From Magnolia sinica (lineage: Eukaryota > Streptophyta > Magnoliopsida > Magnoliales > Magnoliaceae), in the NCBI RefSeq assembly GCF_029962835.1, contig NC_080588.1:65620001-65684000 (forward strand): a stretch of 64,000 nucleotides of DNA. The letters are read 5' to 3'. Shown in pieces: positions 32,996 to 45,030 of this stretch (position 1 is the stretch's first letter; each line of letters starts with the position of its first letter). The translations under genes and the position numbers were made by a program. Under the pieces are notes generated by a model. The model saw nothing but the letters and a program-made list of their open reading frames with translations. It did no database searches and had not been told where the DNA came from.

Positions 32996-34854
32996 GTTAG
33001 GTTTTCTGACCTCAAAAAGTCAATAGATATGACTCCATCACGCAACATGTGTTTCACTATATTGTGTTTGAGTCTAATATGCTTGCTTTTTCCATTATAT
33101 ATTTTACTCTTTACTTTTGCTATAGCTGTTTAACAGTCACAATGAATAGACACGGCCGATACAGGCTTTGGCCACAATGGTATATCATCTAAGAGATTTC
33201 TAAGCCACTCGACTTCTGTTCCAGCCTTTTATAAGGCAATAAACTTGGATTTCATAGTCGACCGAGCGATACATGTCTGCTTGGTAGACTTTCAAGAGAC
33301 TGTTCCTCCACCCAAAGTGAAGACATATCCACTTGTAGATTTTGTCTTATCTGAATCATTGATCCAGTTAGCATCACTATATTCTCCTAATATAGCAGGA
33401 TCACCGATATAATGTAAACCATAGGCCATACTGCCTTTTAGGTATCTCGAAATCCTAGACAAGGCATTCTAATGCTCTTTTTCAGGGTTATGTGTATATC
33501 TATTTAGCCTTCCTACTGCAAAAGATATGTCTGATCTAGTGCAGTTTGTTAGATACATAAGGCTACCAATTATTCTGGAATATTTTAATTGAGATACACT
33601 ATTTTCTTTATTCTTCATGCGAGTCACACTATAATTATAAGGAGTACTGACAAGTAAACAGTTCAAATGGTTAAACTTTCTCAATATCTTTTCAATATAA
33701 TGAGATTGTGATAACATAATAACACAATTTTTTCTGATTACTTCAATATCCAAGATTATACTAGCCTCTCCTAAGTCTTTGATGTTAAACTTAGATGACA
33801 AGAATTTCTTAGTTGCATTAACTAATTTAATATTAGTTCCAAAAATAAGCATGTCATCAACATAAAGGCATATAATAACATAATCATTTTCAGAAATTTT
33901 ACTATATACACATCTATCTACATCATTTATATGATAACCATTTGATTTTAAAACACCATCAAATTTTTCATGCCATTGTTTAGGAGCCTGTTTTAAACCA
34001 TATAGTGATTTAATTAATTTACATACTTTATTTTCTTTACCTGATATCTTATAAACCTCAGGTTGTTCCATATATATTTCTTCTTCTAAGTCTCCATTTA
34101 GGAAAGTTGTCTTAATGTCCATATGGTGTTTACTATATACACATCTATCTACATCATTTATATGATAACCATTTGATTTTAAAACACCATCAAATTTTTC
34201 ATGCCATTGTTTAGGAGCCTGTTTTAAACCATATAGTGATTTAATTAATTTACATACTTTATTTTTTTTACCTGATATCTTATAACCCTCAGGTTGTTCC
34301 ATATATATTTCTTCTTCTAAGTCTCCATTTAGGAAAGCCATCTTAACTTCCATCTGGTGTACCACCAGTTTATATATAGAAGTTATCGCTATTAAGACCC
34401 TGATAGTAGTAATTCTAGTTACAGGGGAATATGTATCAAAGTAATCTATTCTTTCCTTTTGTTTAAATCTTTTCGCTACCAACCTAGCCTTAAACTTATA
34501 AATAGTCCCATCTGATTTTAGTTTCTTTCTAAACTCCCATTTACAGCCTATTGGTTTGTTTTCAGGTGGTAGGTTTACAAGTTTACAAGTGTTATTAGAT
34601 ATAATAGATTCTAACTCACCATTTATTGCTTCCTTCCAAAAGGTTGCATCTGGAGAGTTAATTGCTTTTATATAAGTTGTAGGAACATCTTCTACTAAGA
34701 AGGTGAAAAATCCATCTCCTAGGTTAGTTTCTCTTCTAACCTTAGTACTTTTTCTTGGTTGTATCTCTTCTACTACTTTCTCATAAGCATTTTTACTAGT
34801 AGACGCAATATCTGATTCATTGACTTCCTCTATTCCTATAGATTTAGATTTCAT
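32996..34854 (-). pseudogene. Copia reverse transcriptase and RNase H with a 231-bp in-frame internal duplication
   Basis: The open frame 34,854-33,469 starts before the reverse transcriptase (ATFWKEAINGELESI), then WKLVNLP-like and GCKWEFRKK, then LVAKRF. The fingers/palm block is duplicated: the first copy reads HQMEVKMAFLNGDLEEEIYM, the second HHMDIKTTFLNGDLEEEIYM, each followed by SLYGLKQAPKQWHEKFD. The single catalytic YVDDML box follows. The first copy has Glu at the catalytic Asp position of MDVK and the second has Asp. RNase H continues to about 33,000 (SYATSG-like KSTSGYVFTLGGG; KHIRLKHN) across three in-frame stops after 33,469, and is cut by the nested insertion. Confidence 0.88.
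33901..34362 (-). repeat. 231-bp in-frame tandem duplication within copia RT
   Basis: ACTATATACACATCTATC starts at 33,901 and again at 34,132 (period 231 bp = 77 codons). The copies differ at only a few bases over most of the unit, the largest cluster lying near the MEVKMA / MDIKTT codons. Confidence 0.9.
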
Positions 34855-35033
34855 AGGGAATACGTTTTCAAAGAACTTTGCATCCTTAGCTTCTATAATT
34901 GTATTAAGATCTGGAATATTATCCTTAGTTTTTAAAACTAGAAACCTTTAAGCCGCACTGTTTTGTGCGTAACCTATAAATACACAGTCGGTTGTTTTAG
35001 GACCTAATTTTCTTTTCTTAGTTTCAGGTAATC

Positions 35034-35700
35034 CTACTTTAGCAAGACACCCCCACACTTTAATATATTTGTAACTAGGAACATGATTCTTCCAAAGTTC
35101 ATAGGTGTTTGTTTAGAAGATTTAGAAGGAATTCTATTTAGGATATAACAAGCAGACAAAATTGTTTCTCCCCACATATTTGAGGGTAAGCCTGAACTAT
35201 TTAACATAGCATTCATCATCTCTTTTAGAGTTCTATTCTTACGTTCTGCCATTCCATTCTGTTTTGGTGTATAAGGAGCTGTAATTTCATGAACTATTTC
35301 ATTCTTTTCACATAATTCTCTAAATTTAGAAGATTCATATTCACCTCTTCTATCTGTTTTAAGTCTTTTAATTTTTATATTTAACTGATTTTCAACTTCA
35401 AGTTTGTATTTAGAAAAAATATCTAAAGCTTCATCTTTGTTTCTTAACAAATATACTCTAGTGAACCTAGAGTAGTCATCTACAAAAGTTATATAATACC
35501 TTTTTCCACATCTAGACATGTGATTTTTAAAATCACCTGAGTCACTGTGTATTAACTCTAATAGAACAGATGATCTTTCTATTTGTTTAAAAGGTTTTCT
35601 AATGAATTTTGATTTTACACATGTTTCACATTTATCGAATCATTCATTAGATATATTAGGTAATAAACCTAATCTTTTCATTTTCTTTAAAGATACTACA
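35034..35700 (-). pseudogene. Copia integrase
   Basis: Frame 35,519-35,034 holds the catalytic core with the D,D,E residues in FVDDYSR, KTDRRGEY and NGMAERKNRTL. The upstream zinc-binding H2C2 part (RLGHMN ... CETCVKSK, 35,700-35,560) is in the same region but after a stop. After 35,034 the frame shifts before the reverse transcriptase. Confidence 0.88.
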
Positions 35701-35723
35701 TTCATATGACCTAATCTACTATA

Positions 35724-36413
35724 TCATAAATAAAAAGATTCAACGATATAAACTGAACTGGATGCCTTTTTATTATTATCATTGGATACATTTACAATGA
35801 ATAAACCATCACTACAGTATCCCTTACCAACAAAAGTTTCATTCTTAGTCATTACAAGCTTATCTGAATCAAATATTAACTTGACACTAGCCTTATTGAG
35901 GAGTGAACCAGATACCAAGTTTCTTTTAATGTCAGGCACATGTAAGACATCATTCAACATTAGAGTCTTTCCAGAAGTGAGTTTCAGAAGTACTTTCCCT
36001 TTCCCTATAACTAGAGACGTTCTAGCATTACTCATGAACACCTGTTCATCATCTCCTGATACTTTGTAGAAGGTAAACATGCTACGATCCTTGCACACGT
36101 ACCTATTTGCACCAGTGTCTAGCACCCACTCCAAGTTGTTTACAAGGAAGACTTCTAACACCACAGCTACTACCCTGTCAGACTCATTACCTGTTTCTGT
36201 AAGATTAGCCTGCGGCTTATCTTTGTTTTTCTTAAGCCTGCAGGTTTTGACATGATGCACAGGCTTTCTATAGTTGTAGCAGTTTCCTTTTTTTCTTAAA
36301 TTGATTGTTTGCATTCTTCTTTTTGAGCCTGCATTTATTTGTATAATGTCCAGGTTTGCCACAGTTATGACAGTTGTCATTTTTCTTATTATTTGTCCGA
36401 CTTGATTCCACAA
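35724..36413 (-). pseudogene. Copia gag C-terminus and aspartic protease
   Basis: Protease motif VLDTGANRYVC with the catalytic Asp-Thr-Gly kept, then the LTSGKTLMLNDVLHVPDIKRN block typical of copia protease. A damaged second zinc knuckle (CYNYRKPVHHVKTC) lies before it. Confidence 0.85.
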
Positions 36414-37062
36414 GATTCGCCTTTGAATTTATCTCATTTTTATTTTCTTTTTGGTCCCTGATTCTATTAGCCTCCTCTATTCGTATGTGTAGGATAGTGG
36501 TTTCCAAAGAAACACCGTTCGTTTTATGTTTCATTCTATTCTTATATTCTTTCCAAGAGGGCGGTAACTTTTCTATTAGCGCTCCTGACAGAAACACTTC
36601 ATCCAACTTAATTCCTTCTGTCGATAGTTCGTGAACTAGACTTTGAAAATCGTGAATCTGATTTGTGACAGGTATATCGTCTGTCATTTCATAATGAAGG
36701 AAATTAGCAACTACATGTTTCTTAGCACCTGCATCTTCTAATATGTATTTTTTTCCAAAGTAGTCCATATGTCTTTAGCAGACACGTAAGAAGCATACAC
36801 ATCATATAGTTCGTTGGATAAAGAATTTAGAATATAGTTTTTACAATTATTTTCATCTGTTACTTCAGTTTGATTTGCTGGATCTATAGTAAATGATTCA
36901 GATAAAATGTATGAAACTTTCAGGGTAGTCAGAGCGAACATCAGTTTCTGTTTCCACCATTTAAATGATTGTCCAGCGAACGGTTCGATTTTGGCTAACT
37001 CAGCAGAAGCATTTACTGTTACTGTAGTATAGTCTATGTAATTCAACAAATTCGATTCAAGA
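36268..37062 (-). pseudogene. Copia gag (nucleocapsid), broken
   Basis: Two overlapping frames. 37,049-36,738 has the UBN2-type gag start AELAKIEPFAGQSFKWWKQK. 36,768-36,268 has the rest and an intact CCHC zinc knuckle CHNCGKPGHYTNKC. No ATG is found between the LTR edge at 37,062 and the gag similarity, and no initiator-Met primer binding site (TGGTATCAGAG) is visible there. Confidence 0.85.
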
Positions 37063-38010
37063 TTGTTGGAATATTTGGTTGAATTAAATAGACTATTAAA
37101 AATCGAGAACCAAAAAAGAAAAATAAAATTTTGAGAAAGAAGAACTTATTGAATTGAGTCGAGGCGTGACTGAGTCACTCGGCTTGAAATCGAATTTGCT
37201 CCCCTTGGACAGCGTCCCAAGTGCAATAGGTTTCCAGAGCAATCGACCTCCAGGATACAAAGACTATGACCCAGTCCCAACGGTCCACTCACTGTACACG
37301 GGCTCAAACCACTTACGATTTAATCCGAAAGTGCTGAATTGACTCAGCGATGAACTCAGTAGAAAAATGCTTAAAACCGAATATCAGAGAGCGTTTTATA
37401 AGAGAAGAATTTTTTATATTTTTTTAAATTGGAATCGGAATCGGTAGTCTTTATATAGACTCTGAAGTGGTGCATAAGCACCCTTTACAAAAGGTTAGGT
37501 CCATTGGGTTTAAACTCAACAGAGGCGACCAATCGGAAGGAATGCATCTATCTGGTTTAAAACGAAAAAGCGCAAGTGCGAGTACACTCTCGCACATACA
37601 GTCCTGCGAGTACCCATACACACACCCACACGAGTACACTCACACCGCACCCGCACCCACACCCGCACCCGCGCCCAAGCCCAACCCAGCCCAGCCCGTC
37701 CCGTCCTGCAAGCACACACGGACTCGGCTCGGCAAGGCACGGCACCGTTCCGCACGTGCACGCGTGTGGTCAATGGCATAGATTAGAGTTATTAGCATAG
37801 CCCCCCACAGGACTAAATTCACATGCCCCCTGAAAGGGGCTCAAGCCCTAGGCAAAAAGACTATCTTATATACAAGATAGTTTGCTTTGTTAAATTCGAT
37901 GTGGGACAAAACTCACAACTCAAAAGTACCACAACTTCTCAAAAATGGAGGGAAATCACTGAAAATTTGAAAATTCAAATTTTAATATTATTTTAAAACA
38001 AAATATAACA
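37063..38010 (-). repeat. 5' LTR of the copia element
   Basis: 948 bp, same ends as the 3' LTR. It is 22 bp shorter, mainly because the CTCGGA-type repeats differ. Confidence 0.93.
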
Positions 38011-38015
38011 TTATA
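38011..38015 (+). repeat. Target site duplication (right) of the copia element
   Basis: TTATA, directly after the LTR end. Confidence 0.9.
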
Positions 38016-39146
38016 GAGCTTGGGGCCCAAGTTCCTTACCTTGTGAGTCCTTGTCCCGTGTTTGTACATGGTCCAAGTGAGATGATTCTTTCCACACTAA
38101 AGCGTGTCTTTGGATAGCTCAGCTCCAAGGCTCATCTCAGAATGAGTTGCTTGTTCTACCTTCATCGAATGAGTTGCTTGCAATGTCTCCGGGCTCTTTG
38201 CTACAGCAACTCGAGCCATGTGTCTTGATACTCTGGTCACCTCAGCTTTGGGGCACCTTCCTCGTAGTCGATGGTTCCTTCATACTTACAATGGGGTTGT
38301 TCGATTTTTCCCACAATAATGATTGTACCTATGATTATAACATAGGATGTAATGAAAGTTAGGCCGTTAAAAAAATAAATAAATAAATAAATAAATAGAT
38401 AAATAAATAAATAAAAATCTTATATTGAAGCGGTAACGACTCATGCACTAGAATGGTTTGAAAAAAAATATATTGACGGCCTGGATACATATAGATAGAG
38501 TCATGCTCCCTGTGCACCTACGCACGTGCGCACCTTTGCACACGTGTCATGGGTGTCTAATCTGAACGGTCCATGTGATGCGGAATCCCATGAAACCCCA
38601 TGTGACAAAATTTCACCCTGATCTAAAATTCTGGTGGGCCATATCAAAGAGAAATGCAAATCAAGGGAGGAAACTGTTTTCATTTTTTATGGCCCATCAA
38701 AGTTTTAGATCAAAGTAAAACTTGGTCCTGGGGGGTTTTATAAGGTGCTGCTTCACATGAACGGTTCAGATTTTGGATCCACATCACGTATGATGGGTTC
38801 TCAAAAAAGTTCGTATGTAGTACGTACGAACTGGTTCGCAGGTGAGCGTTTCCGCATATAGATATATCAAGGTGGGCCCCACGATAACGGCCGCACCGTG
38901 TTGGGTGAGGCTGGGTCTCACCTGATCCACTCCCTCTTCTTTTATTTCTTTGCAGCAGTGGAAAATTAGAAGTTATGCTGCCCACGTGGTGGCACGTCTC
39001 ACACCCACGTGCTATGCGTCTCACACCCACGTGAATTCACACACATGCGTAAATGCGCGTGGGAATACCCAACTTACAGAGTCAACTCAGAATCGACCCG
39101 TGATCCACGTCAAACTGCTTCAAGATGCTGAAAAACCTGATGGACT
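38016..39146. other. Intergenic DNA with diverged MITE pieces
   Basis: 38,500-38,850 has inverted-repeat-like words (TGCACCTACGCACGTGCGC; ACGAACTGGTTCGCAGGTGAG) flanking a GGTGGGCC-type centre, probably one decayed MITE. 38,870-38,935 is a MITE end (GGTGGGCCCCACGATAACGG). No gene seen. Confidence 0.5.
38371..38417. repeat. (AAAT)n microsatellite
   Basis: AATA units with one GATA variant. Confidence 0.9.
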
Positions 39147-39613
39147 CCAACACCACTCAGCTAGCTGGTATCAAAGCCCCGTGGACCCACTGTTTTATCC
39201 ACGCCATCCATCAATTTTTCCAGCTCATTTCAGGGCACTAGCCCAAAAATGAAGCAGATCCAACACTCAAGTGGACTGGGCCACAGGAAATAGCGGGGAT
39301 TGAATGCTTACAGTTGAAAACATTTTGGAGCTAAAGAAGTTTCAGATCAAGCTGATATTTGTGTTTTCTCTTCATCCAGGTTTTTGTGACCTTATCAACA
39401 GGTTGGATGTCAAAGAAACATTACGGTGGGCCCTAAAAAGTTTTTAATGATAGACTGTCTTCATGTGGTGTGGTCTACCTAAGATTTGGGTCTATCTCAT
39501 TTTTGGGCTTATGCTCTAAAATGAGATGGAAAAATAGACACAGGGTGTGGATAAAATAGATACATCATGGTAGGCTCACTGAGCTTTGACATCAGCTATC
39601 TAGCTGGTGTTGG
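39147..39613. mobile_element. MITE with CCAACACC termini
   Basis: Left CCAACACCACTCAGCTAGCT and right AGCTATCTAGCTGGTGTTGG are inverted repeats bounding a 467-bp unit with the common body (GTTTTATCCACGCCATCCAT ... GGATAAAATAGATACATC). No clear target duplication. Confidence 0.65.
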
Positions 39614-41219
39614 GGTAACTACCCAAACCGTGTCCCCATCAGATGATCATATTTCCAACTATCTTGGACAATCTATTAAGCTGTCCTCTTGAAAACTTTG
39701 ATATTTGAGATCTTTTCCCATAGTAAATCTCACCTTTTACCCACTGGCTTTATCTTTACTTCTATGGCTAAACAACTAGTCCACTGCCGTACAGATTAAC
39801 TCTCAGTAGATGGAAATACCCTTGCTTTTATGGTGCCACTGTGGGACTCTATCTTGTCCTATGGTGGCACCCTCCGTTATCAAAAAAAGGGGACAGAGGC
39901 CGTAGCTAAAGATATTTGATTCATAGCCATTAAGATCTATCGCTACGGTTCTAATCCATAGCCATTACTTCTATAGTGAAAAGTATATACACTAACATAT
40001 GAAATTGAGTGAGCCTAATATAAAATTGAATGAGATTCAAATGAAATAGAGCGAGCTTTACATGAAATTGAGAGATTCTAATATGAAATCGATTGGGGTT
40101 CACATGAATGTATGTGGTCTATTCACGCTGTCCATCTGTTTTTCCATCTAATTGAAGGGGTTGAGCCCAAAATTGAAGCATATTCAAAGATCAAGTGGAT
40201 CATACTATAGGAAATAGTGGGAAAAATCATTTTCACCATTGAAACCTTGCTAGGCTGCATAGTGATGTTTTATTTGTCATCCAGTCTGTTCATAGACATG
40301 GATGAACAAAAAACATTGATACAAGCTTGATCCAAAATTTCTATGGCCCATAAGAAAATTTTTCAGTTTAGGTTTATGGTAATATAATCAAATATACTTG
40401 TAATGTGTGCTTTCTTTGATGGATGCGTCATTTTCATCCTTTATTGACAAATTAAAATGAAAACAAATAAGTAACGATTTGGTGGAATGACATTCTTATA
40501 TGAATAAGAGAAAAGATTTTAGAAAATGAGTTTTAGGTAGATGAATATTGTTATATGAAGATGATAGAATATTCTAAAAAATGGATTTTAAGTAGATGGG
40601 TATTGTTGTATGAAGATGAAAGAAGAATCTAAAAAATAGATTTTTGTAGAAGATGAGAGGAGAGAAGATTACAGAAAATGGGTTAGTAATGTAGCAGTAT
40701 TTTCGTCCAAAAAAAGTCAATGGTTTAATCTTGAAAAGTAAAGTTTGAGAGCATTTAAAGAAGCCGGTGGATGAAATGTAAAATTTACAATCGGAAAAAT
40801 CTCATGATATTTATGAGGCAGATACAAAACTCAAATATAGTATGCCATGATGATTAACAGTTACTGTTGAATTCTCGCTGGGGTCACAGAAGATTTAGAT
40901 CAAGCTAATATTTGTGTTTACGGTTCATTCAGGTCCATGTCACCTCATGAACCGGTTGGATGGTAATTAAAAGTCACAATGAGTCCAAGGAAGAGATCAA
41001 CAATAAGTGTCTTATCATTGCCGCTTCCTGTAAAATGGTCCACTTCAGCCTTCTAACTGTCTCATTTTTGGGCTTATTCACTAAAATGACATGGAAAAAT
41101 GGATAAATGGTGTGGGTAAAACTCATACATTACGGTTCCTCCCTTGGAGCCCATGTTCGTTCCGAGTTGGGATAGGCGGGGTTGTGCCGTATCCGCCGTG
41201 AATTCAGGTACACCCTGCG
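39614..41219. other. Intergenic DNA with MITE fragments
   Basis: Includes a MITE end at about 40,880-41,165 related to the next element. An internally repetitive A/G-rich patch at 40,490-40,690 has repeated GTAGATGAATATTGTTATAT-like words. No gene seen. Confidence 0.5.
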
Positions 41220-41675
41220 GGTTCCAAGATGGAACGGGCAGTGGCTCCGAAGGGCCACCATATAGTATGAGTTTTATCCACACCGTTCATCCATTTTTCC
41301 ATATTAAGGTATAATCTAAAAAAATAAAGCAGATACAAAGCTCAAGTTAACTACACAGTGGAGATTAAACAATTACCCTTGAAAACTCCTTGGGATCCGC
41401 AGAAGTTTTAGATCAAGCTTATATTCATGAGTTCACCTCATCCAGGTCCATGTGACCTTACAAGAAGGTTGGAAGGTAATTTACAATCACATTGGATTAT
41501 AAGTAGGTTTCAACGGTGGGTATCATTATCATTGCTCTTCCTTTAGTGTGGCCCACTTCAGCCTTATGTCTACCTATATTTTAAGCTTATAACAAAAATG
41601 ATATGAAAAAAATAAATGGACCATGTAGATAAAACCCATACATCAGGTGACCCCTTGGAGCCACTGCCCATTCAA
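41220..41675. mobile_element. MITE with GGGCAGTGGCTCC termini
   Basis: Left GGGCAGTGGCTCCGAAGGGC and right CCCCTTGGAGCCACTGCCC are inverted repeats bounding about 455 bp of the common body. A second, partial member of the same family ends just upstream (TTGGAGCCCATGTTCG, about 41,145), so two copies sit side by side. Confidence 0.65.
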
Positions 41676-43784
41676 AGCTTCGCACAGGCAGGGGCAGCAC
41701 CCCAATCCGCCGCGTTCCTATCAAAAGCCGCCCGATGTGGGATCGGCATGCAACTTGCTACTAGCTGTTGAAGCTTTGCCACTACTTTCTTGTACTGATG
41801 CTGTTATGGCCCACTTGATAAGCTTTCTCCAACAATATGGAGTTGCTACTTGCGTTCAAAGCCTCAACAGCAAAGTCATGTTATTTGCTAACAGTCAACC
41901 TCTTCATAAAGATTAGCTTTTCCGTCACTTTCTCATATGGTATTGCGCAGAAAATGTTAGGGTATTTCATAATCACGCCTTGTTTGGACACACATCATCT
42001 CTGGCAATTGAGGAATTGATTGTCAATATATTAATTCAATGTCGAAGTTTATTTTACTCATATATTCGATTTATATACTATTGAGACTTTGAATTTGCTA
42101 AAAAGAATTTAAATATTTGGGTGTGAGTTATCTTCCCTTAGCGTGGAGATGTTGGGTAGCTCATCATGCTATCAGTATACATGCTTTATTTGTCAATTTA
42201 TTAATAATTTATAGTGTTTGCGTGTTGTAAACGTACTGGTCGAAATCTCTATTGGAATCATTGTTATCGTCATGTTATTGTTGTTTTTCTCTCCTGGTGG
42301 TAATGTGCCGTTGCTATTCAGGCTGTTCCTGGTTTTTCATAATGGACTTTTATGTTACATATGATTAGCGTTGTACACAAACTGAGTTGGCTCGGTTAGC
42401 TTGATTGAACCGACTCGAATAAGCTCGACTTGGCTCAAAATTGGATTCGGACCAAATCAAGCTTAAATTTTTAGCTCGAAAAAATTTCAAACCAAGTTTA
42501 AGTTGGTTGAACTCAACTTGACTTGGTCAGTTGATATAAATATCAAATTTAAAAATTAAAAAAAATAAAAAAATAAAAAATAATAATAATAATAATAAAT
42601 GATCCCCATTTACATTTCTCTCAGGTATGAACAAGTGCCTTATCCTGACAACCCCTAAAGCCACTCATCCGCTCATCCGTCGATGACAACCTTTGGTTTG
42701 AGTTACAAGTTCGTCCATCACTATCTTGCTCACCCCGTCCGGCTGTCGTACCTTCTGATCCAAGCTCAACTCATCATTGTCCTACCCGTTCGTCCGATAA
42801 ACAATCAAACCCTTTCTCATTTTCCATTATATTTGGGCGACCATGTTGGCCATGACGGCCCGGCAAGACATTGTCCATGGATCAAAAGCACGAACTTGAA
42901 CTTGGCTTGAAAGAATGAGCTCGAACTCAGCTCGAGCCGGTCCCGACGGGACAGTCAAGCTCCAGGACCAAGCCGAGCTGAGTTAGAGCTGGGGTTGGCT
43001 ACTGGCCGAGCCGAGCTTTGCCAAGCTTGACTCGGTTCAACTTGTGTATAGTTTTAACTATGACGTGGGATTTGTAAGGTAATTTTACTCTTGTTTGGAG
43101 TCTTTTAGAATGATTTGTTAAAGACCTTGATTGATGGTTAGATGATTAGGATGTCAGGCTGAGTCATGGATGATTAGAGTTTGGTTCAAACCATGTCTTA
43201 GTTATCTTAAGTTGTGGGCCCATGTGCAAGTTATTATTCTATCACACTGATTCGATTTTATGGTCTTGCTAAATAGAAAGGACCAACTATTCAAGTGTAA
43301 CAACCTCCATCGCTGGATGACAAAATTGAAAAAGAAAGGTGAGCCGAGCTAACCACCCACAATTAAAATTTCAAATTTCCATGCTCATACGGCAGTTTAA
43401 ATTCTTACTTTCCGACTTCATGGACATGAAACTCAAAAATAGGAGGCCATTGTTATAGGAAAAATTGAACAGACCAATGATAAAGGAACACATCCGTGCC
43501 ATGGGGATGAATATATCAGTATGTGTGACCTTATGAATATATTGGATGGAAAATAAACATAATTCAATGTTTTAGGCTCATGCTCTAAAAATGATCTGGC
43601 AAATGAATCAAAGGTATGGATACAATGAAAGCATAATGTGGGTCCCATTTAACTTTGATATCCTTTGAACGGTTGGTACAACTTGGAGCGCGATGGGCGT
43701 CAGCGCTCGATATCACACTACACGTACCCACTCCAGACAGGTCGGAGGTGTGTAGTACACCAGCCAATCCGCTTTCAATTGCAA
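41676..43784. other. Intergenic DNA with a hAT-like unit
   Basis: 42,369-43,050 starts GTTGTACACAAACTGAGTTGG-like and ends CAACTTGTGTATAG, with GAGCTCGA/GCCGAGC words in both arms; it resembles the element at 25,099-25,789 but lacks clear target duplications. A TAA/AAT microsatellite lies at about 42,580-42,600. 43,480-43,780 is MITE-derived. No gene seen. Confidence 0.5.
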
Positions 43785-43793
43785 GGATAACAT

Positions 43794-44332
43794 AGAAACG
43801 GATTGGCTACTCCCCCTGACACCAGCCCATGGCTGGTGGTTGGTGCTATGTGGAGCCCACCATGATGTATTATTTTCATCCATTCCGTCCATCTATTTTT
43901 AAAAATCATTTTACGGAAGGAGACCAAGAATGAGGTATATCCAAATCTCAATTGGACCACATTACAGGAAACAGTGTCGAATGAGCGTTTACCATTAAAA
44001 ACATTTTGGGGGCCATAAAAGTTTTGGATTAAGCTGATTTTTGTTTTTTCTCTTCATCTGGGCCTGTATGACCTAATCAACAGATTGGATGTCAAATAAA
44101 CAGTACATTGGGCCTTAGGAGGATTTTAATGATGGATATCCAATCACTATTGTTTTTATGTGGTGTGGTCCACCTGATATTTATATAGCTCTCATTTTTT
44201 GGACCAAGCCATAAAATGATCGTAAAAAATGTATGAACGGAGTGGATGAAATATATACATCATGGTGTGGCCCACAGAGCACCGACCACCAGCCACGGGG
44301 CTGGTGTCAGGGGGAGTAGCCAATCCGTTTCC
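43794..44332. mobile_element. MITE-1 with about 53-bp terminal inverted repeats, upstream of the first xylosidase gene
   Basis: Left arm AAACGGATTGGCTACTCCCC then CTGACACCAGCCCATGGCTG (43,796-43,847) pairs with the right arm (44,278-44,330) over almost its whole length. The flanks repeat GGATAACA (43,785-43,792 and 44,333-44,340), giving an 8-bp target duplication, or 9 bp with one mismatch. The inner part is also an imperfect palindrome (CATCCATTCCGTCCATC ... ATGAACGGAGTGGATG). The size of about 539 bp and absence of coding sequence make it a MITE of hAT or Mutator type. It is about 0.7 kb upstream of the xylosidase start. Confidence 0.9.
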
Positions 44333-44340
44333 GGATAACA

Positions 44341-45030
44341 ACGTCCAACTCATCCTGACGTCGTAGTGAATCCGATCACGAAAGCCAATTGCATGGTGTG
44401 CCACACACGGAAGCGGATTGTATGGTGTGCCACACACCATTGTTCTCAGTGGTGTATTGACGTCACCAAGTTCTGTGAGTCCACCAAGATGTACGAGTTA
44501 CATCTACACCGTTCATCCATTTGTGAGATCATTTTAGGACATGTTCCGAAAAATTAAGGCAGATGCAAATCCCAAGTGGACCACATCACAAAACGACATG
44601 GGGATAGAAAGTCTACAGTTGTAAACTTTCCAGGGGCACAGAAGTTTTGGATCAAGCTGTGTTTTGGCTTCATCTAAGTATACGTGACATTATGAACATA
44701 TTGGATGAAAAATAAACATCATGGTGTGCCTAGGAAGGTTTCAACGGTGGTTGTCAGTGTCTCAAAACTTTCTGTGGTGTGGTCCATTTGAGCTTTGGAT
44801 CTACCTTAATTTTTGCCCCAATCCCTAAAATGATCTTCCAAAATAGATGAACCGTATGAATATAACAAATAAGTCATAGTGGGGCCCACAGAACTTGGTG
44901 ACGTCAACACACCACCAAGATCGTTGGTGGGGCACACCACGCAATCCGCTTCGATGATCTGACGATCATGATAACTATCGGTTGTATTACAAAAAGCCAC
45001 TCTCCCATCTCCAATCCAACTCCCTCCCAG
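44341..45030 (+). promoter_or_regulatory. Promoter region of xylosidase gene 1
   Basis: CAACTCATCCTGACGTC at 44,347 and ATTACAAAAAGCCACTCTC (about 44,985-45,004) correspond to CTAACTCATCCTGACGTC and ATTACAAAAAGGCCACTCTC upstream of gene 2. In gene 2 these blocks lie close together; in gene 1 MITE-2 separates them. The MITE also brings TGACGTCA-type words (44,459 and 44,900), which are known plant bZIP-binding cores. No clear TATA box. Confidence 0.55.
44410..44952. mobile_element. MITE-2 with about 65-bp terminal inverted repeats, in the xylosidase promoter region
   Basis: Left GAAGCGGATTGTATGGTGTG and right CACACCACGCAATCCGCTTC start a long imperfect inverted repeat that continues to GACGTCACCAAGTTCTG. 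Part of the left end is tandemly duplicated just outside (from about 44,380: GCCAATTGCATGGTGTGCC). It ends 78 bp before the ATG of the first xylosidase gene. No clean target duplication. Confidence 0.82.

Larger units (their letters stand above)
29156..38010 (-). mobile_element. Ty1-copia LTR retrotransposon, degenerate, with nested insertion
   Basis: Two LTRs (29,156-30,125 and 37,063-38,010), both TG...CA on the + strand, are flanked by the 5-bp duplication TTATA. Reading the minus strand the order is 5' LTR, gag with zinc knuckle, protease, integrase, reverse transcriptase, RNase H: the Ty1-copia order. The purine tract ATGTGGGGGAT lies next to the 3' LTR (complement of about 30,126-30,136). 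About 2.5 kb of foreign DNA (30,437 to about 32,995) separates RNase H from the 3' end. Frames are broken in gag and integrase. In the first 300 bp or so of the two LTRs I count about 21 differences, mostly transitions, so the insertion is not recent. Confidence 0.95.

Noticed and set aside
43433-44440. Short open frames upstream of xylosidase gene 1
   Set aside because: They fall within MITE-1 and MITE-2 arms and bodies; the same frames recur wherever the MITE body occurs.
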